Positions 31,239-42,633 of a stretch of 64,000 bases of DNA are shown here, in pieces. Each line of letters begins with the position of its first letter. Positions within the stretch are counted from its first letter, which is position 1. This DNA is from Omphalotus guepiniiformis (Eukaryota; Basidiomycota; Agaricomycetes; Agaricales; Omphalotaceae), in the NCBI GenBank assembly GCA_028554645.1, contig JAQOOI010000022.1, positions 1,302,001 to 1,366,000 on the forward strand, given 5' to 3'. The notes under the pieces were generated by a model, which worked only from the letters and a program-made list of their open reading frames with translations, was not told the origin of the DNA and made no database searches. Both the position numbers and the translations under genes were made by a program.

Positions 31239-32533
31239 CTAGACTTGGGCAGAAGAAATGTAAAACCATTTCGAAACTATACAAAGAATGTAAAGAACAT
31301 CGCGGACGAATACATGAGGGTGATCACTCACCAGAGGGATCGATAGGGGCGGAAGCCTTCCTGGAGTCAGGAGGAATGCTAGTGTAAGCAGGGTCATCTC
31401 TCCTGAGGAAGCCCGGAGAGTTGGAAATGGTGATGTTGCGACTGTCGAACAAGATTGTCAATAAGGCATCCAAGGAACGTTCAATGGGAACTAGCAGACA
31501 TGGAAAGGTCGTAACTGCTTGTCTTGGCAGGACTCTCGCCAGTGATCAGACGGCGCCAGGATTCGTGACACTCGTGGATGATCTCAGTGGCATACTTCTT
31601 ATTCTTAGCTTCGCCAGAGAAGGCGAAAGTATTTTCGGGCTTTCCATCGGGAATCTTGTAGATCCTGCCATGATTATACAGTCAGCGGAGGCAGCACTAC
31701 CAGTTGCATCGTGTAAATACCTGAACCACTCATTAGTAGCCCTGATCAAACCAGGCAGGTGTCTCTCGACATCCTCGATATCATTAAGCTTGGAAGCAAG
31801 GGGGTCTTGCACGTCAACGACGATGACTTTCCAGTCAGTCTCGCCCTCGTCCAAGAGCGCCATGATACCGAGCACCTTGACTTGCTTGACCTGGCCAACG
31901 TACCCAACTTGCTCGCCGATCTCGCAGACGTCAAGAGGATCGTTGTCACCGTTAGCTTTGGTCTCGGCGTGTTGCTGAGAGGGATCTTCCCAAGTCTGCG
32001 TGCGCATATATGCGCTTAGAAAGTGAACAACATGCGAAGAGCAGAGCAACGTACCTGAGGAAAAGCACCATAGTTCCAAATGTACCCATGGTGAGGGAAG
32101 CAGTTGCGAACGTAACGCAAACGACCTTTCTTGATGTCTTGCTTGATAGGATTGAAGGACTCCTCTTTGGAGATCTCCATCTTGGCGTTGGTCCAGCGAG
32201 GGACCTCGACTACCATGTTGAAGATGCCATTGCTCTGATCCGCAAAGAGAGGAATATCGTGGAAGGGAGAGACAACAGAGCCATTTTGTTCAATATACAC
32301 CCGGTGTTCTTAATAGAGATGAGCAAAGACTTGCAGTGTCATCGATGAGAATACTCACCGAGGGTATTGGGGGCCGCGATGAGACGGGGCGTGTATTCTA
32401 TAGAGTAAATAATAAGAACAGAATGAGCTAGACAAAAAACAAAAAACATACGAGAAGTCATTGCTGGTGGTGTTGAAGAAAGGAGACGAAGGTGCTGGTT
32501 TAGACGCTGTGCAGTATTTGTCCGCTGGGACAT
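31239..32533 (-). CDS. IPP1: Inorganic pyrophosphatase (family I)
   Basis: Hydrolyses pyrophosphate to drive biosynthesis. Conserved segments in order: [68 protein letters not shown], the metal-binding signature [52 protein letters not shown] and a C-terminus with [20 protein letters not shown] and [11 protein letters not shown]. Six or more exons; the stop is at 31239-31241. Two starts are possible: the ATG at 32461 gives the usual cytosolic MTSQYTPRL, while the ATG at 32533 adds 24 residues ([20 protein letters not shown]) with Arg and Ser and no acids, like a mitochondrial presequence. The longer form is given here. The catalytic set is intact. Confidence 0.93.
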
Positions 32534-32805
32534 GAGCCGCTGGGCACCTAGTAACTGCAGGGCTTATCCATTGGCATCTTATCAATTCTTCATCAGTGAT
32601 CTTCGTATCTCACCTGAGTTCGCAATTGCAGCCCACTCCTTTGCATCCAGTTGATTTTCTGTCGACTTGCCGTTCGCTGACCCTGAATATACCGAATTGA
32701 TCCTCAGCCACTGTTGTAACTTAGCGCTCTTTTTATGATTATGTATCTGACTCATAAAAAATAGGCTCGTTGTTTACCCCCTACATTTAAAATTGTACAG
32801 AATCT
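32534..32805. other. Intergenic region between pyrophosphatase and GCP4
   Basis: This holds the pyrophosphatase upstream region and the 3' flank of GCP4. No ORF or RNA is supported. Confidence 0.4.
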
Positions 32806-35159
32806 CTATGTTACCCCACCTTGCCCAAGAATATCTACTCCAGCACCTCCATTTTGCCATTTTAACTTTGAGAATCCGCCATTAAAATCTAGACGCAGCA
32901 TCAGACGCTCAACATGACGTCTAACATCTTTATCTCCGTCAGCAATACGCAAAACGTTCAAGCTCGTGTGATTAGCTATAGCCATGGTCGCATTCAAATG
33001 GATTGATTTCGACGCGTCCACCGAGGGGAACGATTGCAGGAAGGTGGAAGCGGAGAGCTGCTCATAAAACGTGTTGAGTAGCTCATGTAGCGTCTGCGAA
33101 ATAAATCCATGAGCGATAGGTTGAACGCCTTGTTATTCCGCACCTCATTGATATCAGCAACGACTGCTCTTCGCTCTTTCACTAATGCGCCGACTTCATC
33201 ACCGTCACCACCCCTTATGCTGCCCTCAAATAACAGAGCAGGCAGGACATCTCCTCCCCATCTCTCAACTTGAGCAACAAATCTCTCGCATATCTCAAAT
33301 ATACTTGACAGAGTGGATGTCACCTCTGGATTGGTCAACAAGCAACCTGTAAGTAAACGGTCAAGATAAGTAGCGTGGATCTGCCGCAAAGTCGTGAAAT
33401 CCAACGTCGATGTTGTGCCACCGACGCCAACGTTGGACACACCACTCCGGGACATAGGAAGACGTGCCGACTTGGCGGACTGCACACTTCCCGTCGACTG
33501 AGCAGTCGACAAGCCACGCTTTTGACCATCCTTTTCCAGCTGATTTTTGAGTCTAGCATACTCCACATCCACGACATCAATCATCACATATCCCATAAGT
33601 GTATCAAGAAACCAACTCATATCCCTCACCACTCCCCACCCACATCTTAACAACTCTTTCCGGGCATTCAAATCTTCCGCTGTTCCCCCTTCACCCAGAC
33701 CTGTCCATCGTCGCCGAGCACGCTGCGAGTTAGACAAGGAAGACCAGCAGGTGTGGATAGCGGTGTGAGTCTTCCGAAGGGCAGATAAATAGGAGAAAAG
33801 GGCAGCGTAAGAGTGAAGTTCAGTTGCATGAACAAATAGATCGAGAGGCCATGTCACTGTATACGTGAGGACGAGTGGTGTGCCCAAAATCGTTGAATTG
33901 AATAGTGACATGTCCAAAGCACCGGGCAAGATTGTTGATGCTGACAACGATTGGTTGAGACGAGCATTAGGCACAGAGCCTAAGGAGGGAAGTAGTGGTC
34001 GCAGGGGCCCAGAAGGAAGGAGAAACCGAAGGTGTGTGAGAGAAGGATCATGCTGGGCTGTAGTACCCAGAGAGGCTCGAAGAATAGCGAGATTCAAGTC
34101 CTGCTCGCGAATCATAGAGGTTGAGCCTGAACGCTCAGTTAGCCGTGAAAGTTTGAGACGCTCGATCTCCCGAATGAGAGCCAAGCTGAACTCCCCATTA
34201 CGAAGGAGGAAATAATTAGCACTTTGTTGCAATCAGTACAATCAAGGACGAGTTCTCGGACGGTGAAAGACGTACAAGGAGTCCACCGCCTCTTCCACAG
34301 CTTGCAAAGTCAACACATTCAACCAAAGCCATTCGCTGACGTTTGTCCTAATCTGAGCGATGACTCTATCAAAGTTGGACTGATCTTCAGGCAGGACTGT
34401 CTCTAAGGAGCCTGCATACTCCTGAGCCATGTTCACAGGAAGCTGTTTCTGCCATTTCGCGGCCTTCACTGTTGCTATCGCGCGGCCCACATAAATAATA
34501 GATTCTTGAGCTTGTGTGGAGACACATGAGGGCATGGAACCTTCAAGAAGCATATACGCGTCGGATACAAGAGGGTCCGTGGCGGACAATGATCCATGGA
34601 CCATGAATGCAGTGAGTTGTGTTCGCCAGACGCGCTGGACGGCCTGTGACAATTGGGAGAATATACTGGCTATCCGATATACACCAGTCCTGGAGCGTTC
34701 CAACAATAGGTCAATCAATGGACCAGGTTTAATGTCTCTTCTCTCCTGTAGTTCCTCCATTGAAGACAGCAAAGCAGCCAGAGGTGCGTCCCATTCTGCG
34801 AAGGTGGCTCGGATTGATGACAGCGGCACAAATGAACCACTTGCGACCAGGCTTGCGTCGCGCCTAAGAACCTTTGACTCGGTGTTTCTAACTAGCAATT
34901 CATATTCATCTTTCAGAATATGGTTTACTGTGGTACATAACGCGGAGATATATCGCGAAGATGAAATCGAAAGCTGGGAGGTCGATGCTTTGATCTTGCG
35001 GTATCGTAAGGCAATTTGGCCAAGAGACTCGAGGCACTGCCGTTCACCTGGATGCAAGAGAGGAGAGAAAGAGGGATGAACGGTATGGTCGTTGGGAAAG
35101 AGAGAAGATGGATGGCCAGCGAGTACGAGGAGAACCTCTGCAATCATATCACTGTTCAA
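32806..35159 (-). CDS. GCP4: Gamma-tubulin complex component 4 (Spc97/Spc98 family)
   Basis: A gamma-tubulin ring complex subunit at the spindle pole body, needed for microtubule nucleation. Exons (minus strand) 35159-34276, 34221-33144 and 33093-32806 give 749 residues. The start MNSDMIAEVLLVLAGHPSSL is the canonical GCP N-terminus. GRIP1-type segments include GERQCLESLGQIALRYRKI, ERSRTGVYRIASIFSQLSQ and GSLSATDPLVSDAYMLLEG, then ANYFLLRNGEFSLALIREIE. GRIP2 segments include VTWPLDLFVHATELHSYAAL and MSWFLDTLMGYVMIDVVDVE. An apparent frame change at 33093 is explained by a 50-bp intron (33094-33143). Length fits GCP4 rather than the longer GCP2/3/5/6. The divergent TBC gene starts 93 bp away. 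Confidence 0.9.
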
Positions 35160-35252
35160 CGTTCAACGCGAACCCGCGTCGCGCTCGGAGAACCGGCCCG
35201 GTGAGCCGCTAGTGTTGCTGAGCGCACAGCCACCCTTTAGTGGTCAAGTCCG

Positions 35253-37549
35253 ATGCAACTCCCTCCGGAAGTTGAGCCATCTCATTCTTCTTCCCTAGAC
35301 ATTGACGATGCCTTTTCTGACAACGACGAACTTGAAACAGATATCAAGCTCACGACTGATGCTATAAGGGACGATCTTGCCAAGAACGCTGAATCCTGGA
35401 GGGCAGAGGAGGACGAGCAAGAAATCTCTCGGGATAAACCTGAAGGTTTCTTCGAAGTGCTGGACACTTCCATTTCAACCTTACACATCGACGAAGACGA
35501 ACGCTCGTTGTCGGCTCCATCCTCGTCGCATGGTACCGAGTCGCCGGATGGCTCCAGCTCTGCGCAGTTCGTCTCAATATCCTTGTCGAATTCAGGTTCA
35601 GATCTCAAAAATGAAGTTTTTGGAGAACATGTGGAAGATGATACACCCTTGCCTAATACCACGGAAGCTCCGTATCCGAACGTTCTCATAGATACTTCAA
35701 AATCTCCGACACACAGAGTCACTATATCAACGGATTTCACTGAAACTAGCGCGCCCTTACCAGCGCATTCTCAAGGTTTAGACAGTGCCCACTCGCACAC
35801 AACTTCTGCTGCATCAGACTCACTCTCTGAGCGTTCCACCAAATCACTTCCAGCTCCCGAGCTCTACCCGAACACCCCTGAGCTCACGCCTCATCCCACT
35901 GCATCTACATCTGCACTTCCCCCTAGTAATACAGCAGTGGAGAGACCCTCTGCTTCCTTACCGTCCAATTCGAAGAATTCACTATCCCAGTCGCAAGATC
36001 CCAGTCATCGGCCATCTCGCTCTGTGGGTCCCAGCATGTTTGAAAAGGTTCGCAGCAGGACCCGCCCGTCTTTTCTTCCCCCCAAAAGTCGGATGGAAGA
36101 CGACAAACATATGGCCGATTGGGAACATATGATGAAACACAGTCGTGCCGCAGGTAAGTCAAGGTTTCGTTGTATCAGTCGCATTCAAGTGATAATGTCG
36201 ACTTATGTAGCGGAGAAGCGAAGAAAGGCATTACAAGAGCGACGTCTCGCCCGAGAGAAAAAGGTTGAGGACTCTCTACATCTATGGGAGAAGGAGATTG
36301 TGCCAGACTGGAAGGTCGTTCACAAGAACCCACGGCTTCGCAAGGTTTGGTGGAGAGGCATTCCTAGCAAACTTCGGGCGAGCATGTGGGAACATGCAGT
36401 AGGCAACGCTCTTGCCCTTAGCAAAGGTGAAGATTTCTTTCATAAGAACTTGGCAGCCCATTTTTTGCATTCAATTTTGCTAATATGTCAGCCATCGTCA
36501 CTCACATAATAGATAACTATCGCTTCTGCCTGTCTCGAGCTAAACGTGCACTGACTTCGGGCGCATTTCCTACTCCAACATTGACAACCATTGACGAGGA
36601 TATTGCATCCACTCTTCCCTCCTTACATATCTTTCACCATGAAACAGGGCCTCTGTATTCTGACCTCAAGGACATGCTCTGTGCATGGGTTGTCGCGCGC
36701 AGTGACGAAGGGCTGGGCTACACCTTTGGAGCAGCCAAGATCGCAGCGATGTTTCTTATCAACATGCCTCCTCCGCAAGCCTTTGTAGTCATGCGAAACT
36801 TACTCGAGAGGCATTGCCTCCGTTCTTTTTTCGGCGGAACTGGCTCGAAAGACGATGTAAGTTTTGTTCTTCTGATGAAATTCTACAAGTTACTTACACA
36901 ACTCTGTAGGTTGAAGCCTACTACAGGTATGGACTTTAAACTAACGAAACCAAACTAGTATTACTCACTATCAGTTGTATCATTAAGAATATTTGATACC
37001 TTGCTTGCTGATGGCATGCCTAAAAGTGAGTTATCAAGACTTGCGTTGTCGGCCCTTATTGAATCTGTGTGCAGTTTATTTCAACTTCAAACAACATCAA
37101 GTATCGCCGGCATCGTATTTGCCTGACTGGCTGATACCGTTGTTTCTAGACCACCTCCCTTTTGAGGCGTGTGCCCGAGTATGGGACGTCATCATATTGG
37201 AGGGCGACTCGTTTCTATACCGTGCAGCATTGGGTATACTTGCAGTATTGGAACCAAGGTTGTTCTTCCCCGAGAGGCGGGAATTACTGGAGTTGCTTAG
37301 GTGGGTTAATGTTTACTTATCTCAACATGTCCTCCGCCCCTCATCCTTTCTTATATGCACTCGTGCAGAGGGGAAAACAAAGCTGCCATAGATGTTGCCA
37401 GGCGAGAAGGTCGGCTCCTTAACGGCGGAAAGTATGAAATGTATGGCGTAGATGAAGAAACTCTTTGGGAACGAATTGATAATATGGACGAATGGTGGAA
37501 GTTAAGCACTTGGAATAGACTGATACAGCGAGAATTGCCTGACCTATAA
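35253..37549 (+). CDS. TBC-domain protein lacking both catalytic fingers
   Basis: TBC domains normally act as Rab GTPase-activating proteins. Start ATG at 35253; the first ~270 residues are acidic/Ser-rich and disordered, then a basic helix (EKRRKALQERRLAREKK). The TBC domain begins KVWWRGIPSKLRASMWEHAV, continues TGPLYSDLKDMLCAWVVARS and DEGLGYTFGAAKIAAMFLIN, then IFDTLLADGMPKIYFNFKQH, LPFEACARVWDVIILEGDSF and ends in WNRLIQRELPDL. The arginine-finger motif IxxDxxR reads IDEDIAS and the glutamine finger YxQ reads YTF, so both catalytic residues are missing. Introns include 36154-36210, in frame and stop-free; small exons near 36910-37030 were rebuilt by phase. Confidence 0.85.
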
Positions 37550-37873
37550 ATCTATGCTCGTAAAATAAATAGTGGAACAATATTATCGAATGTCAACCTA
37601 ATAAATCATTTATTAATTTCACAAATTATCGTAACCACTGTGCTAGCCCTTATTTCGCCTGCAGATTTGTATACTATATAATGCAAACATGTGGGGAAAA
37701 CTGATAGGAACACACTTTCGACAAAAATCTTCGATGTTCGAAAGTAAGTTATTCCAATCACAATTCAATAAACGTACAAACTCAACACCTATAAAATTCG
37801 TCCAACAATTGATCAAAGTCATAACTACATATCGATAGAAAAAGACAAGTCCATGCTAATAACAAGTTCACTC
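37550..37873. other. Convergent intergenic region
   Basis: This 324-bp AT-rich stretch lies between two gene ends. It holds only 3' flanking sequence, with AATAAA-like signals near 37562 and 37767. Confidence 0.4.
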
Positions 37874-39744
37874 TCACGACAGTAATAACTCATCAATACT
37901 GCCGACTACATTTTGCCAATAACGATCCACCACCTCCTTCTCGAAACCATTCTCATCATAGCCCAGACTTACCCAAAGTTTACCGACGAAAGTATAACCG
38001 AACAACAACATTCCACCAGGTCGTTGACGAGAGCCAGTTGTCAACGTGTGCAGTCTGATATTGGGAAAGGCACTATGCTTATAAATGCCATCTAAGTTTC
38101 CCAATAGAGAAAGACCAATTAGAGCTGTGGACGGAGCCTTGGGTGCAGGGTTTGGTTTGGATGGAGGTGAAGGTGATTTCCATACGCCACGTTCCTTCTC
38201 ATCATCCTCTTTCGCCCAACCTCGCGCACGCACTCCTCTCTCCTTCGCCATTTCACGATTCCTGGATACCACCATTCGATTTTTCGCCGCATACGTACTC
38301 TGCTCCTTAGCTATGCGCGCCCGATGCCAAAACGTCTTTGCCAAATCACCGGACGCAGGAAGAAAAGTTGGCAGTACCACGTTGAAATACCCGATCGCAA
38401 TAAACCAATACGAATCATGCAACTGCTCATTCATGGTCAAATAAGGCCGTAAATTCAGAGCTGAATACATCATTATGGATTGCACACGTTAGACCTCCGT
38501 GCAAGGTCCGACATAAAGTGAAAGACTCACATGGGAAGGTCCCATTTCTGATCGAAAGTCTTTGCCCATGCGATACTGCAAATGGCAAAGAGTGCACTGG
38601 AAATTGAGACGCCGCGGGCTTTACAGAGTTTCAGAATTTGCTTCGTGCGCTCTTCATCGAATGAGACAGTTGGAACTATTGTTCGTCTCACATTTCCACT
38701 CCGCTTCGGGAATGAATGACCGCCCTAATTCAATGTATCTCAGTTAGGGTACGAAGGTGAAGAAAACCCGAACTGACAATCAATTTCTCCTGACTATTCA
38801 CGAAATCGACACGAGATGCAAGTCGGTGAAGTTTACCGGAAGGCACCGGTGGTAATCGATCTTCTAGAGATATTGGCAGTGAAGCAAACTAACAAAGGGA
38901 CAGTAAGACCTGAGAAACTCCTTCAAAACAAAACCCTACTTACGGAATCATGACTGCCGTAACGAGTTCGCCATTCTTCGCTCAAGAGATGGCGTAATTT
39001 CTCCGCCGTGCAAGAGGACAAAAGGGTGAAGAAGTCGTTTGCAAAGTTATGCAGCGCCATACCATCGCCAACAAAATGTGTCGTGCATATTAACAAATCA
39101 TAATCTTTGCTAGAAGCGTCTGATTCGTTAATTTCATCGTTGGTGCCGTTGACTTTGAAGTGTCCGTTTGCATGTTCATTTTCCTGCCTTTCCTGCCTTT
39201 GTGATAGTATTAGGTAGGAAAGCCTTTGGGCCGAAAGAATTCGAGGACCGTTGAGATAAGAATCGATCAACGCTACATTTGGTATCAGGAGTAGAAAGAA
39301 TCCTTTAAGTATGAAGTACGTACCGTCTTTACCTCCGACGCGAAATTCAAGATTGTCATTGGCGTCTTGAAGTGCACCCTCAGGGGAAGCATAGGGGTTC
39401 AATCTAGTGAAATTCAGAATGAGAATAATATAGTATCCATAGATGGAGACGATCGTACACAAAGCGAATGTCATTATAATCATGCATTTCGACACTAGAC
39501 GCCAGCAGAGGGTGGCGCATCCTGAGAATAGCCCATACTGAAGCCACTCTGTCACGATCTGCAAACTCCTCGCGAGCATTGAAACCTAGATGCAGATACC
39601 TTTGAACAATGAGGTCCCTGCAACTTCGGGTAGATGAAAGGACGCATACATGTCGTTGACCCCGCTTTCGCGTGAAGGCAGAAAATACGATGCCTCTGTG
39701 TCTCCGAGCTTTCGCTCAAGGCGCATAGCACTTTGAAGATGCAT
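37874..39744 (-). CDS. CAT/condensation-fold acyltransferase (alcohol acyltransferase-like)
   Basis: Start MHLQSAMRLERKLGDTEASY at 39744. A spliced segment reads VASVWAILRMRHPLLASSVE. The catalytic motif HxxxDG is present as THFVGDGMALHNF, as in chloramphenicol acetyltransferase-like, BAHD and condensation enzymes. A conserved core follows: KTIVPTVSFDEERTKQILKL-type segment (seen here as RTIVPTVSFDEER), HGVSISSALFAICSIAWAK-like (GVSISSALFAICSIAWAK) and MMYSALNLRPYL. The C-terminus GKLWVSLGYDENGFEKEVVD replaces the DFGWG motif of plant BAHD enzymes. A role in transferring an acyl group from CoA to an alcohol or amine is inferred from the fold; the substrate is unknown. At least five exons. A CACGTG lies 149 bp upstream. 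Confidence 0.78.
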
Positions 39745-40949
39745 GATGGTGTGTAGTAGAAAAACAAATAGGTAGTGCCGATGGAGGATGGTCGTTGCAG
39801 ACGTTGGACGAAGCAGATATTGTATGCTTATACTCCGATCGTCTCAGATAGTACGATCTGGCCGAAACCGAAACCCCACAGACTACGTCCGACACGTGAA
39901 GGTGAACTGGAAGGCGCTGTCATGTCGGAGGTGTGTCTCCGTTAATCTTGCCACATGAAGAAGTTTATGAAATTTAGATCTGAACACGATGAGGCTGTTG
40001 AGGTGCTGTAGGTGCCAGTGCGGCCTGTGTACGGCGTCCGCAGATATACTATGTAGGACAAGTTTCGAGATGAGTATCACATACTGTTCAAGTAATCCAG
40101 TGCTGGCCAGAACCTGGAAGACACCCAAAAGAAGGGTATGCCTACCTAGCTCCAGAATGTATCATGGAATGTACGTATCTCTCCTATACGAATTTCGAGC
40201 CTGGCGCTGATTTAAAAAATGGTGCTGTTGCATCCGAGCAGATGATAGATGGGTGCAGTGGAAAGACAGGAGAACTCGTCGGTTTCAGATCTTCTCCCGA
40301 TAGATCACATAGATTCCCACGCGACAACTCAACTTGCTCAACAATGCAAGCGTCGAAGACTGAAGTGTTCATTGTAATCTCAGCTGAACTTCTATATTCC
40401 AAGCCCCGAGTCTGCCTCAGTTATATCGACGAAATACATCAACAATGGCAGATGCGTTGTCTTGGACAGCATTCTGCTAATTATACACTGTGAATTCAAT
40501 AGGATATGCACAATCTATCCTTGCTTGGTATGTCCGACGCGAAAGATAACAATTCTCCTTCTAAGCTTAACTCAGCCGTCTTTTCCCCTCATTTCTCCTC
40601 CCAACGTAAGTTTTTTCCGGGTCCGTGCCTCAACTCACATGTACATTTAATTCTAGTCACGAAACCAGGTACCTGTTATTATATGTATGTAGGTACGAGA
40701 ACATTGGAAGTATGACGAAATAACATCGATAACATCAGTACATATATACCAGAATGTCACTGTCCTTTCGTCAGTAGTTGACGTTCTATAATGATAGGCG
40801 CCGCATTTATCCCTATCCCCCCAACTTGACGTACATGATCCGATATACACAGTAAGTTACGCCACCTTTCTGTGCTATATTTACAACTAGGAGTGAAGAC
40901 GCAGGAATGCATATCACATACCGTGCGGACCGTAAATTGATTCGCTTTT
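39745..40949. other. 1.2-kb intergenic region
   Basis: No supported gene. There is a CACGTG at 39893-39898 in the acyltransferase promoter. A 44-codon spliceable frame (40530-40605 joined to 40657-40715, GTAAGT donor, TTCTAG acceptor) can be drawn but has no recognisable content and is not called. Short tandem TAC/GTA-like sequence occurs near 40680-40745. Confidence 0.4.
39893..39898. promoter_or_regulatory. CACGTG E-box upstream of acyltransferase
   Basis: CACGTG lies 149 bp upstream of the start codon at 39744. Confidence 0.4.
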
Positions 40950-42361
40950 CTAATCCTTCGCCTCATCCTTGTCGGACGGCTCCCAGATCACCGTTGTCTC
41001 CGAGTCATTATCGTCCATGTCGTGATCACGACGATTTAATGCCTCCAAGTCGATTGGTTGACGAGGTGGCGCTTTAATTTCAGCCGACTTGACCCACGTA
41101 TAATACCTGCCATTATCAAACTCGCATAAATATGTCAATGTCAATGACCTTTCAAACATTAGACCTACATTGTGCCGCCTAAAATGACCAAAATTGAAGA
41201 GACCCGATTCATGGTATTTGTTATTAATCGGGGGTAGAAAAAGAAAGGAGGTCGATATATACGTACATGGTTAGAAGGTCCCGGAATAGCCAAACTCCAA
41301 GGAGGGTTTGAAGTACCGAACGCGCAGCCTGATGATCGATACATTCAGTTGTCAGAGAATGTAGACCGAAGATAAACATACACTTGAAAACATGTGCGTA
41401 ATAGGACTAGTCACTTTGATACTCAGTAACCCGGCCACACAGAGTAGGAAGCCGAACACCCCGGTCACGAGTGAACCCCAAGCAAACACCGTACCATTCC
41501 AGCCGCCTTCCATGATCCTAGCGGAAAGTAGCTGTACTTCGCCGTCTAGGAACATGAATGGGCAGAGAAATATGGCCGAGCCCACATTAGTCCACCAAGC
41601 TAACTGAATTGTAGAGTTGTCGCAATGAGGGAGTGAGCTCTTGATGAGAACGGCATGGAGAGCGATGAACAAGGAAGATAAAAACCCATAAAACAGGGAG
41701 ATCAACGGAGGTGCTGCAGTTATCGGAACTGAGGATGATGGTGCGACTCCAACAAAAAACCCCAAGGATACGATAGCAGCGGCCCCAATAGTTTTTCCAG
41801 ACGGCATGTTATGAGTGTTCACCGAGGACACAAATATTGTAAGTGGAAGCTGCAGACCTCTCGCAATCTGTGAGACATGCTTGAATTCAAAAATCTATTT
41901 CCAATGAGAGTCCAGACTTACTTGGAAGAACGAGGCCTCAACATCTCGCAGGCACAGAGTGTTGAAAATGAGGCCGATGATATTGACAAGAACCACCGGT
42001 GTGAGCTTCTTGGCCACATTCACGTCAAATTTCGGAATCTCGACGCGGCTGCTCACGGCCGCAGAGATATGTAACAAGACAACCGCAATAACGAGCTGGA
42101 TGAACAGGAAGAGCAAGGGGAGGTCCGGGGCATTGTTCAAAACGGCCTTATTGCTGCACACATTTGTAAGATACGATAAATGACGGACAACGTAAAAAAA
42201 TGATGATGCTCACACGAAAACCATCTGTAGGCAAGGCGTTGAGACTTAGTATGGTGATGAACACGGAATGCTTGAACACTCATGATCAGAGCAGCCGACA
42301 TGTAAAATGATACGACGCCAGCGACCTGAAGAGTCGCAGCGTTGATAGTAGGACGGGCCAT
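40950..42361 (-). CDS. Nucleotide-sugar transporter (SLC35/TPT family, GDP-fucose-transporter-like)
   Basis: A Golgi or ER antiporter of the drug/metabolite superfamily. Start MARPTINAATLQVAGVVSFY at 42361. Ten hydrophobic segments can be traced, including NKAVLNNAPDLPLLFLFIQL, LTPVVLVNIIGLIFNTLCL, ASFFQIARGLQLPLTIFVSS, GAAAIVSLGFFVGVAPSS, PPLISLFYGFLSSLFIALHA and GVFGFLLCVAGLLSIKVTSP. These are followed by SAARSVLQTLLGVWLF and a cytosolic tail KSAEIKAPPRQPID. The NKxVL and SAARSVLQTLLG motifs are those of the SLC35C/TPT group. The substrate is not proven; GDP-fucose is suggested by the group and by the divergent O-fucosyltransferase-like gene 272 bp away. The first intron border (after LIM) is uncertain. 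Confidence 0.82.
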
Positions 42362-42633
42362 TGCTATTGTCGAAGAGGAGAAGAATGGGAACTACGGAAA
42401 AGTGAGACGTTAGAGGGACTGCAGTTATAGAGACACATTGAGCTATGCAGATGAAATCTGAGATCGAGGAAATGTGTAGACATGTGTTCAGATGTGTCCA
42501 GATCTATGAATCTACTCATATTATGTAATCCTCCGGCCGTGTTCCTCATCTATGTCAGACTTTCATTCATCAGTTAAGTAAGTATCTATCCAGTCTCTTC
42601 CCCCCTTGTCTCCTTCTCCCTTTCTCCCAAGCC
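42362..42633. promoter_or_regulatory. Divergent promoter shared by transporter and O-fucosyltransferase-like genes
   Basis: The 272 bp between the two start codons ends, on its right side, in a C/T-rich tract (42590-42630) just before the plus-strand ATG. No sharp TATA is seen. Confidence 0.45.

Noticed and set aside
31421..31978. Plus-strand open frame of 185 codons
   Set aside because: It lies exactly antisense to pyrophosphatase exons; the minus strand has the conserved GDNDPLDV protein, so this is a shadow.
33080..33150. Apparent frameshift in GCP4
   Set aside because: A 50-bp intron (33094-33143) with GTGCGG donor and TTCGCAG acceptor restores the frame to TLHELLNTF; no lesion is needed.
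33865..35079. Plus-strand open frames of 116 and 187 codons
   Set aside because: Both are antisense to GCP4 coding exons and have no family resemblance.
40530..40715. Spliceable 44-codon frame
   Set aside because: Splice signals are present but the peptide has no recognisable content and no context; too weak to call.
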